From NCBI GenBank assembly GCA_949128115.1, contig OX421964.1:30310177-30374176 (forward strand): a stretch of DNA of 64,000 nucleotides. Reading direction: 5' to 3'. The notes below the pieces were generated by a model, which made no database searches, was not told where the DNA came from, and saw only the letters and a program-made list of their open reading frames with translations. The number at the start of each line of letters is the position of its first letter. Position 1 is the first letter of the stretch. Positions 54,960 through 64,000 of this stretch are shown piece by piece. Made by a program: the position numbers and the translations under genes. The DNA is from Anaspis maculata. Its lineage: Eukaryota; Arthropoda; Insecta; Coleoptera; Scraptiidae.

Positions 54960-56700
54960 GGGTGAGGGGAAATAGAGTATCAGTGATTTTCACATTTTGT
55001 CACAACATATTTGAGAGCGCTCTTGTTCAGGCAATACTCAGGAGTTTCTTTGACGGAATTCTTCCACTGAGTGCTTATTTTTCGAATCCGTCACTCCCCC
55101 TTCTCTTTGACTTGACAGTATGACATGTTTTGATGTGGTTTTCAATGTTTTTTCTTGTTCCAGTTCATTTTTTTCATTTTGTTTCTTCCGTCTATTTTGT
55201 CGGTCACATGTTAGGTGTTTTGCGAAAAGAGCGGGATAAAAATGATTTTGCACTTATTTTGCCTTGAGTAAATTTCACTTTCTGTGCAATGAGCATGTTT
55301 CATTGAACTCCACCTTCTTCCCCCGCGGGTCGTTGCCCTCACGAGCAAAATCGGACACAACGAAGGGTTAAAACGATCACAGACAGGCCAAACAAATAAA
55401 ATGTCAGGGGGAGGGGAGGCGTACCATCACACAGGTGATCGCCCATTTGTTCCAAAGCAACGGGAGTTAGAGCTGCTGGCGGCATGGATAACTCAAAAAG
55501 GATTGCATCGATATCAATACCGAGTATTTTTCATCACTTACGACATGCTCCAGCAAAAGTTTCCATCATCGAGAGAAAGGGCAGTGATTTCTAATCTTGA
55601 GCGCATCGAGATTGGAAAAGCCTGAATTAGACTGGAAGAAGCGTGGACTGGTGTGCTGTGATGAGAGACGGCTCTCCTGATATCACAGAATTGCAATCGT
55701 AGAATCGGTAGCGGCAGGCAACTGTTTGATACAGTACAACGCTGCTGGAACTGATTGCTTCAGGTAAAAGGCAGTGAAGGTACAAGTTCCATTAAAACTT
55801 AGTCTAGGCAGTCCTGTGTACGTGCAGTTTTGTGTAGTTCCTCATATGCACATACAAATCCGACAATTTTCCTCATCGCTCCCATTTAAGGAAGCAGCAA
55901 ACTCGAGCAGACGAGCTTATCCTTCTAAGTCCGCGGTGTAGAATTTACAGTTTAACAAGCGAAGCATGAGGTGGTTAAATAAATGACCGCACCATGAATC
56001 AACAGTCCTATTCCCCCGACGGCGTTGCCGCTGGCGGGATGGAATAAAGGCTGCTTGCCATCCTGCAGCGGTAATGCAGCCTTCGAGCGCGGCCCTTCAC
56101 ACCGCGCGTGGAGGTGCATACCAGACGCGGAGGTGTGGGGACGAAATGCCTCGGGAATGGAAAGGAGACAAACGGGTGCAAGATTGCAACTGCATTTCCA
56201 ACTGCTGTTGCACTCCCGCAGCAGACATTAATCTGCTTTCAGATGCGAAATGGTTCGGCGGTTGACGGAGGGCTCGAGTTTATGGACTGACGCGCTGTTC
56301 CAGTTTCACGCAGACAACACAGCGGAATGCTAAGGGCCTGTCGGATGCTGCTACCTACCAGTTGCAGATCGACCGCATTTATATTGTTGGCTCTGGAATG
56401 AGCACCGCTTGTTTACTGCTGCATGCCGACGAGGTAATAAGGCGTGTCTCTGGTTATTATTTGGACCTATTCCGCTATCTTGTCTTGAAATAATACATCA
56501 AAGTATTTCGAGCTCAGAATCGTGATAAAAAAAATTCGACACTGGTTCGGATTTTCCATCTCAGTTTTCAACTTTCAAAACTCTAAAACCTCATCAACAC
56601 TACTTGAGCATTGTGTGTAGCAACTTCTATTTCACAATATTTGTGTGGCACAGGGGCGGAATGGCTCAAAAGTTCTGGAGACAAGAAGGCATAGTCTCAC
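54960..56700. other. No gene recognised
   Basis: Frames of up to 74 codons occur. The one at 55,401-55,625 (MSGGGEAYHHTGDRPFVPK..) looks protein-like but matches no family I can name. A GC-rich patch lies at 56,010-56,280. Confidence 0.35.
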
Positions 56701-56702
56701 GG

Positions 56703-56820
56703 CCGCGTGAAGTAGGCAGGCACACTAGGAGCACTATTCTTGAAATTTACAGGATCGTTAGCAGCAGCGGCCGTTTCAGAGAAAATGGAGTTTATCGATA
56801 GTGCCTGCTAACTTCACGCC
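56703..56820. repeat. Small inverted-repeat element, about 118 bp
   Basis: CCGCGTGAAGTAGGCAGGCAC at the left is mirrored by GTGCCTGCTAACTTCACGCC at the right (56,801-56,820). MITE-like; target duplication not resolved. Confidence 0.5.
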
Positions 56821-56864
56821 AGCAGGTAATCTGCGACAAATTTGATCAAAGTTGGGTCGTTTTG

Positions 56865-57300
56865 TTAGTGCTCCGTTAGTGCTTCCTAGTGCTTTGGTCA
56901 TTTCTTTGATTAAAGAATAAATAGCTGAGGTACAGCTCGAAAACCCCAGCAGGGACTAATGAAGCACTGATGTTCTGATTGGTCTTGATGGATAGTGCTT
57001 CGTTAGTGCTCCACGGTTTTCCTAGACAAAAGTCAGCAGCACTGAACTCAGCCAAGTTATAGACCAAAACCTCAAAAATCGTGGAGTGAGCAGTCAACTT
57101 TTGCAATTTTGAAGCATTAATGTTCTTATTGGACTTGATAGTCAGTGCTTAGTCAGTGCACTTATGCTCCATGGTTTTCCTTCAAAAAGGTCAGCAGCAC
57201 TTATTTTGTCAGATGACGAATGATAATAATCAACGTTATTTCGACTTAGTTCACAGACGACCAAAACCTCGACAATTGTGGAGTGGACAGGAAACTTTGG
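56865..57300 (-). repeat. Tandem repeat array, about 147-bp unit, inverted relative to 61,833-62,385
   Basis: On the minus strand the units follow ..GTTTTGGTCTATAACTTGGCTGA..GTGCTGCTGACTTT..AAAACCGTGGAGCACTAACGAAGCACTA..CATCAAGAC..GAACATxAGTGCTTCA (in pieces). About three diverged units are visible, with copies of the Y-TAGTGCTCCACGGTTTTCC block at about 57,008 and 57,160. Confidence 0.7.
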
Positions 57301-57309
57301 TGTGGCATG

Positions 57310-58295
57310 ACATGACGCGTAATTTTTCAAATTTTCTAATTTTGCTATGTACGCTATTCATATCATTATGTTTATATTATCATTCTAGAAACCTTTTACT
57401 ATGTTACGAGTACCTTATGCTTATAGAAATTTTTCGATCTCTCAAATGGATGTCAGTTCGTAGCAGAATTATACCTCCTTCTTATTCAAATGGCTGTCGA
57501 AGCAATCTATGCCCATCAGGACCTCATAATATTCACCCTATCTTCATTGACTCATATGCCTGAACAGACGTCGCGTCGGTGAGTTTGGAAATATTCTGCT
57601 TGACTACAATTAGTTTATCGTAATACATCTCAAACCATGCAAGTGAAGAAATAGACATTCAGTGAGAGTTGCTGACAATGGATTTCTTACGGCTACAGTC
57701 TTTATTGTTGAGTGGTCAGTACCTACCTCAAACTTGTGAGGATGTTTGATCTGACGTCAGCTTCCATTTGACATTCCATCGAGAGAATATGAAAGTTTGG
57801 TGAGAGAACATGACAGGGCAAAACACAGTATTTCCTTGTCAGAGACAAATATGCCAAAAGGTACAAAAGTGTATTCTACTCATTCACTTTCTCACTTGCA
57901 TCATCAGAAGTCTTTTAAGGGGCTATTAGAGTAGGCAGAATATAATGATGAGATTAGGTATCATTTCCTCCCGTTATTTTCCAAAATATAAGGTCCAAAT
58001 TCGGCATGCGAACATCAAGATGGTCATGGTTGAGCTCTCGAAAATATCATTTTTTTATTGGAAAAACCTATCTACATGACAGAAAGCCTTACGCAAAACT
58101 TGACATTTATTTTCTAATTTAAAAAATAGGGCGAGAAAATGGCATCTACTTTCTTGATATTGTCACGAGTTGTGAGGCTCTCAAGCGAATCCACTACATT
58201 CGAGGATAAATACGTTCTAAAGTGTGGAGTTTGAGACGTGCGAATGAGACACCTGCCACGAAGACTCGTGAAATATTCTCGAATACAACACACAA
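57310..58295. other. No gene recognised
   Basis: A 135-codon plus-strand frame (57,156-57,563) begins inside the tandem array and continues into AT-rich DNA; I do not regard it as a gene. Confidence 0.35.
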
Positions 58296-58300
58296 GTATA

Positions 58301-59010
58301 CAGGGTCTTTTTTTAGCAATGTCACTATTCCGGAAGCTTCTGGTGAACAAAGTACGCAACTTTTTGACAAAGGTATGACAGCATCTTGTAGATTACAGTT
58401 TCAAGTTTTGTTTGACACTACAACCATGGTTGGCAGTCATCAACTTCGTGTACACGGTGCCAAGAGCCTTAAAGTTGCAAATGTTTTGTTTCTTCATTTT
58501 GAAATTCAAAATTTTCTTCCATTTCTGTACCAATTCACTTGAAATTTGTAACAAACTGAAACCTAGAATTTGAATTTTGATACGTAACGGTGAAAGTTGT
58601 CTTTGTGCAACTTCAGGGTGATGGCCGCCGTTTCCCAAAAAAGTCTTTGATCAGAAATGCAGTGCTCGGCGGGTGTCACCGAATCTCGAAGCGTAACTTC
58701 ACTGCAGATATTTTTGATTCTCTTCTCAAGATAACGAATGTCCCTGATAACGACTGTGAAAATCTGGTCTTTGAGAATGCCTACAAAGAAAAAACAAAGC
58801 GACTTTTCAACACTGTTTCCTTCTATGGCCAAGCACAACATTTTGTTCTGTCGCACCGTGCAGACAAAGTTGATAGCTGACAATTGTGGTTGTAGTGTCA
58901 AACAAAACTTGAAACTATAAGTTACAAGATGCTGCCATGCCCTTGTTGATAAGTTTTTTACTTCGCCTATCAGAAGCCATTCAAATGATGACATCCATAA
59001 AAAGACCCTG
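58301..59010. mobile_element. 710-bp foldback MITE (CAGGGTC..GACCCTG)
   Basis: Left end TATACAGGGTCTTTTTTTAG (from 58,298) mirrors right end ATAAAAAGACCCTG (to 59,010). Mirrored interior pairs include GTTTGACACTACAACCATGG (58,409) with its counterpart TTGTGGTTGTAGTGTCAAAC (58,882). Left flank is TA; the right flank reads CATA, so one TA copy appears mutated. Open frames of 96-143 codons on both strands come from the mirrored arms. Confidence 0.75.
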
Positions 59011-59019
59011 CATAGAATG

Positions 59020-61830
59020 TAGCATCAGCCCTAGGAGGATATAAGAATAGGGAGGGAGGGTTCGTCATGAAATGTGAAGCCATGGAAATGTCATATCCGC
59101 CATCTTTGTACGCCCAAAATTTTTATTACTTTACCATTGAAACTGAATATTGCCACGTCAAGTTCTGCGAGCTGTCGCTCTTATCAGTGTCAGTCTATGA
59201 CGCTTTGTGCTGCACCAGATCCAGCCACATTCTTCCTAAATATGATCGTTGGATTACAAAAAGTTATTTCATCACAGGTTTCACTTACTTCTACTTATTA
59301 GCATTTTCGTCACTAACTTCGTGGCAGGTGATAGTGCGTAGCCCTATGTCCGTAGCACTAGGAATTCCACCAAGATAGGTGCCTAGGTAGGTACTTTTCA
59401 TTGTAATTTTGCCATGGACCTTGAAGTCTACACTGAAACCTCCCAACCCACCCCTCTTATAAAAATAAACATTCCCCAAAGAAGAAGAAGAATCCTCTTT
59501 AAGTTGAAGACTTAGATTTGGCCAAAGTTCGTGTTTGTCTAGTATTGTTTGTTAGGACTTTCGTTGTTTGGTAGTTACCCAAAGTAGTACAGGTAAGTGA
59601 AGGCTTGAAAATGCAACGCAGAGACTTCAAAATCAACAAAGAACAATTTTATTCCAAAGACAAATATATCGACTCATGTGCAATCATGAAATATCAATCA
59701 ATTACACCACCCTCCCACTATTTGAAATGCAGTGGGTAAGCCACTGATGCAGAGAGAACAAGAGAAAGACGAGAGAGAGTATCGCTCTCGCTAGAACAGA
59801 TCATATTAGTTCCAGTAACCTAGATTGTTGAGGAACCTGTATAGCGGAAACTAAACGGCAGAACCTAAGTGTGAGCATCGCCGATACATCACTTGGTGCG
59901 AAGGGGAAGAAGAGGGAGACAAACGTTTATTAGTAAGTTCTGCGGTGACCTAAATTGACGAGGGATCTAAAGAGGGAATAGCGACGAGTTTGGCTAAGCA
60001 CAGGTTCTCTTGAACAGGCCCCTGCTGCCGAAAGAAGAAAAGAGAACAGTGTTGCATATCCGGATGTCTTTTAATGGTACATGATAATAATGGCAATAAA
60101 AGATCAAGAATGAACATGATCAACATGGTCAATAAAATCATCATAAATTATTTACTTCAATAAATACCACAACATGGCTCGAGGTAAATCAACAATATCA
60201 AAAACCAGGTCTTAACAGTTGAAGACGTATATTATTTCATAAGATAACAAAGTAAGGAAGAATATCTTCTTTCACAAGATACCCTTCTCTTACAAAACAT
60301 GACAGCAAGTAAAAATATCCGTTGTGCCAAAAACTCACAGGACTCAGGCATGAATATAGAAGATAGTCGATAAGTGCAATATGTATTATAGTAAACAAAA
60401 GTATGAAGAAATCATTAAAGCGATTCAACTCGACTGAGAAGAATACCACAATCATGCCCATCAAGTATGACAGCATACCTCGTAGCTCTCAAAACCACGT
60501 CACCTGTTCTACAGGTCGACGCTTTGTTGTACCGCTAGACCCTGGCTCTCGTGGTAGCTCGGTCCCAGTTCATCTGGAAATCTTGTGGCGACATCGTTCT
60601 ACTCTTTCGTCTCTCTCAAGCATCAACAACAGTGACCTACACGCTACGTGTATTCCCTTTATCCCCTGAACGTGATTATCCCGTTAATTGTTACAATTGA
60701 TAATGTCTAACTGACAGGAAACAAAACAACTGAATCACTTATCTTTGAGCGTTCTGAAGGCACGGCAGCTATACTCGGGAAGTCGCCAACATCGGGAGAG
60801 ACTTGAATCTTCTCTTTTCTATAATCTGGAGCAGGAAATACCCAGTTTTTCTTGTGTTCTTCTCTTAGACATCTGCCGTCATTTTCTACACTTTTTCTAC
60901 TTTTTTGTTACTTGACGACGGCATCTCCCTTTTCAGGTGTATTCCCAAAGCTCACGATGTTTTACATTAAACTCTTCATAGGCTGAAGAGCCGGTCGATT
61001 TCAACACAGACCTTAAGATTGGCTGATGATGAGGTTTCCAGAGTACCTCTAGCACTGTTCAGTGTAGATCACAGAGTGTATTAACAGTGCTGACCTTACA
61101 AATACGTGGTAGAATCTAGGAGGAAAGAATCGAACTGCTCATTTTCTGCTCATTATTTTTGGAATTTGCTGGTCATTCTCATCCTTGCATCTTCCCTTCG
61201 GCAGCTTCGGCTCGCATTGATGGGATATTCTTCACACATGATATTGTATCCTGCGCACGTAGCCTCTGTCTTTCCGACACCTGGGAAAGCTGATGTATTC
61301 AGCTCTTATAGATGAAGCACCATTCAAACAAGGTCCAGGCACAAAGATGAAAGAAATCAGGCAGGACCCATTTTATGTCAACCAAAAAAATCTCACTAAC
61401 CTCAAATAGTTTCAAATCATTTCAATAACGTCAATTGAAATCACAAAAGTCAAAAGACTCTTGACACTAGTTGCAATATTTGGGCGTAGTTGCTACCTCA
61501 CCCCTTACGTCTCCCGGCTTCATTTCCCCCCGCCCACAAGCTGGGTTATACTCCCTCCCTATTCTTATATCCTCCTAGCACCAGCCAGAGTAAGCAGTTT
61601 TTCAATTCTCAGCGAAAGAGGTCACATCATTGAAGTTAAGCAAAGCGATATCTGAATGCGCTACTTTGTTTGACCGTGTATTTGGTAGTACGCAGTAAAA
61701 AAGAGGGGGTTCGAACGTTCATCTTTCAGTTATTGAAGTACCCAACGCTAGTCCGTAATAATCTCGGTAATAATACTTCGCCACTTTCAATAACCCCTCG
61801 CTTGATATAAATGTCTTTGCGCGAAATAAA
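59020..61830. other. No gene recognised; one short inverted pair
   Basis: GGAGGATATAAGAATAGGGAGGGA-type sequence at 59,035-59,060 is mirrored by CCCTCCCTATTCTTATATCCTCC-type sequence at 61,552-61,576 (each quoted in part). Between them, an AGAGAGAGT-rich patch lies near 59,755-59,780. No coding similarity seen. Confidence 0.4.
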
Positions 61831-61832
61831 CG

Positions 61833-62385
61833 ATTTTTGAAGTTTTGGTCAATAAATTGGCTGATTTTGGTGCTGCTGACTTTTCCCAAGAAAATCCGTG
61901 GAGCACTAACGAAGCACTAACCATCAAGACTAATCAGAACATTAGTGCTTCAAAATTGCAGAAGTTGACTACTCACTTTACGATTTTTGAAGTTTTGGTC
62001 TATAACTTGGCTGAATTTGGTGCTGATGACTATCTTTTAAGGAAAACTGTGAAGCACCAACGAAGCACTAACCATCAAGACCAGTCAGAACTTTAGTGCT
62101 TCAAAATTGCAGAAGTTGACTGCTCACTACACGATTTTTGAAGTTTTGGTCTATAACTTGGCTGAATTTGGTGCTGCTGACTTTTTTTAAGGAAAACTGT
62201 GAAGCACTAACGAAGCACTAACCATCAAAACCAGTCAGAACATCAGTGCTACAAAATTGCAGAAGTTGACTACTTAATCCACGATTTTTGAGGTTTTGGC
62301 CAGTAACTTGGCTGAATTTGGTGCTGCTAACTTCTTCCAAGGAAAAACGTGGAGCACTAACGAAGCACTAGCCATCAAGACCCGG
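61833..62385 (+). repeat. Tandem repeat array, about 147-bp unit, about 3.7 copies
   Basis: The phrase ACGATTTTTGAAGTTTTGGT starts units at about 61,830, 61,980, 62,130 and 62,281. Each continues with TTGGCTGAATTTGGTGCTGC, then GGAAAACxGTGxAGCACTAACGAAGCACTA and CATCAAGACxAxTCAGAACAT (in pieces). Opposite orientation to 56,865-57,300. It ends immediately before a LINE endonuclease relic. Confidence 0.85.
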
Positions 62386-62424
62386 GCAGAGAAACGAACC
62401 CAATAAAGAAACAAGATCGTTTCA

Positions 62425-62950
62425 AGATTTTCTACACAAATATAAGAAGCCTTGGAAATAAACTTAATGAACTAAACGTAACGATCAACGAAGTGGACCC
62501 GGATGTAATTTGCCTCAGCGTACATTAGCTGGCACAGGACGAGGTTGATGTGTGCAACATTCCTGGGTACAACATAACGAGTTCTTTCCACAGAGTGGTC
62601 TCCAAAGGAGGGGGTGTCAAGATATATACCAGAGACTGTATCATTGCTGTAAAAACGACAACTCTTGATTCTATATCGGATGAAAAAACATTGAAACTAC
62701 AGGTACTCATCTCACTGATATAGGTAGGGGATTTAATATTTTGTTTCTACAGAACTCCAGTGATGATTGGTGGCAAGATGGCTCTTGACGCTTTCCGACG
62801 TAAGCTAAACGCGGCTCGGGGTGCTGGGCAAGTTGAATTACAAGGTTGTCATAGTTGGAGATTCCAATCTGGATATTTTGTCTGGGAGATAGGGAGTGTG
62901 CTGATTTTGTCAAGACCGTTTGGTCGTTTGACTTGAGACTGGCTGTTGAC
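62425..62950 (+). pseudogene. Jockey-like LINE, AP endonuclease domain relic
   Basis: Plus-strand frame from about 62,430 reads FYTNIRSLGNKLNELNVT, EVDPDVICLSVH, VDVCNIPGYNITSSFHR and GGGVKIYTRDC, the opening of the exonuclease-endonuclease-phosphatase domain that nicks target DNA in jockey/CR1/I-type LINEs. A stop follows CLSVH directly and another lies near 62,720. The catalytic Glu expected in the CLSEH/W block is replaced by Val. Further on, a one-step frame change exposes VIVGDSNLDI near 62,845, the GD-N catalytic motif. The reverse transcriptase is absent. It is a dead, 3'-truncated fragment. It sits directly after the 147-bp tandem array, which could be its former 5' UTR. Confidence 0.75.
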
Positions 62951-62959
62951 AAGCGCAGC

Positions 62960-64000
62960 AGAATAAAAAACAAGTGAGTATGCCTTCACGCGCATATTGA
63001 AGATGGAATGTTTCTGAGCTTACGTTTATAAGTGGCATCAACCATGTATTTTTCATAAAATGAGAACAACAGAGCATTAGGTCTGGGAGGAATTGCAATA
63101 GACATTCAATATAGCCTAGCCCAGCTTTGGGAGTGGCAGCTATGTAACAACGAAAACAGAAAGATAGGGCGACTAGTTTGCGAGGAGTTCGAGGAACGGA
63201 CGGACGGACGGCCAAAGCGGCTGCAATAGCGATTTTCATCAAGATAAAAATTGCGCTAGAAGTACTGACTGCGGTATACCAGGAATCAGCCAGGAACCAT
63301 TTTTGCAAAATTTACCCCTAGCAGGTATATTTACCGCAATACACTGCCTATATGGCGAGAAATCTTGCGTGGCACCACATCTGGAATTGCAAACAACTAG
63401 CAAACAATGACTTTTGAACAAGTAAGTATTCCAAATTTCATATTTTAATCACAAAATGCACTATCCATTCCGCTAATCTATTACCTATTCCATTATTGGA
63501 TTATACGACAAAATCACTTCTATGGTAAATTTCAGAAACGCAGCGTCAACTGCGACAAAACTCTTCCGAGATTTAGGAAACCCGCCGCGCCAATTTTTTT
63601 TCCGCCCCGTCGTCTTTCTTTCCACCCCCACGTCGTCGTCGCCCCCGATGCGTTCCATGCCCATGCGAAAAATCTGCGGTTTCCATAATACCGCGATTAA
63701 AATGCAGGACGCAAGTGGCCGTCCGCATCGCATTCCTTGTAGGCGCCCCTAAAAACGTCATAACCTTTCGCCCTGAAAGAGCTCGTCCTAAATCCTTGTA
63801 TTGGCCATATCCTGATGACCTCATGCGATCCGGTCGGACCGGGCCGTAACCTTCACGTACGACTTGCCATTGTTAACACGGCAATATGGCATATCAGCCG
63901 CAGCCCAGCGTTGATAACACCGACACCCCTTTCCGCCCTCAGTGTTGCTGCTGAACTCGCACGAATTTCAAAGGGCTTATCTCGAATGAGAATTTTTCTT
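62960..64000. other. No gene recognised
   Basis: Short frames only. GACGGACGGACGG (63,197-63,209) is a small simple repeat. A CpG- and pyrimidine-rich patch lies at 63,590-63,670. Frames of 76-83 codons on both strands there overlap each other and have no recognisable family. Confidence 0.35.

Noticed and set aside
55401..55625. 74-codon frame starting MSGGGEAYHH
   Set aside because: Protein-like in composition but no recognisable family, splice structure or second copy in the window; not enough to call a gene.
1..64000. CRISPR arrays, bacterial operons, rRNA or tRNA genes
   Set aside because: I looked for regularly spaced identical repeats, Shine-Dalgarno-led gene strings and tRNA TTCGA-arm patterns and saw none. 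The tandem repeats present are degenerate and without spacers.

Overview
The window is eukaryotic nuclear DNA that is AT-rich, almost gene-free and packed with transposable elements. An arthropod, most likely an insect, fits best. The reasons are the mixture of BEL/Pao, jockey-like LINE, Polinton, mariner-like, hAT-like and PIF/Harbinger-like remnants, and the many long foldback elements. I cannot name the species. There are no bacterial-style operons, no CRISPR array, no rRNA, and no tRNA that I can recognise. Almost all short open frames are chance frames inside repeats. Several recognisable protein stretches begin at non-ATG codons because they are truncated or decayed copies.

Layout. 1-4.1 kb holds degenerate AACGTTT-rich DNA, a foldback element, a mariner-like transposase relic and one arm of a foldback family. 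4.9-7.8 kb holds a minus-strand BEL/Pao pol relic and then a minus-strand LINE reverse transcriptase relic. 10.4-12 kb holds a second copy of part of that chimera, split by a 1,050-bp palindromic element with TA target duplication; the uninterrupted target is present at about 6.74 kb. 13.05-16.3 kb is copy A of an unclassified 2.4-kb repeat (here called family X), itself split by an 821-bp TIR element. 16.9-27.6 kb is a minus-strand Polinton-type DNA polymerase B gene carrying two insertions. One is a 6.77-kb hAT-like element with a perfect 8-bp target duplication, which itself contains a 4.3-kb foldback and a LINE fragment. The other is a 659-bp TA-flanked element. Removing either insertion rejoins the polymerase frame, leaving one in-frame stop and one small frameshift.

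28-41 kb is sparse: tandem GCCGCCATCTTG repeats, a GC-rich block with a possible first exon, a PIF/Harbinger-like MITE, a second copy of the 1.4-kb foldback, and a possible 53-nt exon. 41.7-43.9 kb is family X copy B. 46.8-47.6 kb is the second copy of the 821-bp element. 48.1-54.8 kb holds a foldback, a Harbinger-like MITE, and family X copy C split by a 2.3-kb foldback. 56.7-62.4 kb is a structure whose flanks are inverted arrays of a roughly 147-bp tandem repeat, next to a LINE endonuclease relic.

How it fits together. The window is best read as a record of nested transposition rather than as cooperating genes. The recurrent end motif TATACAGGGTG marks many of the foldbacks and suggests one or a few TA-targeting transposases mobilised them. 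I found no new defence or metabolic system. The most informative signals are the datable nesting order, the within-window empty site, and a repeat family whose three copies carry unrelated tandem repeats at the same internal position.
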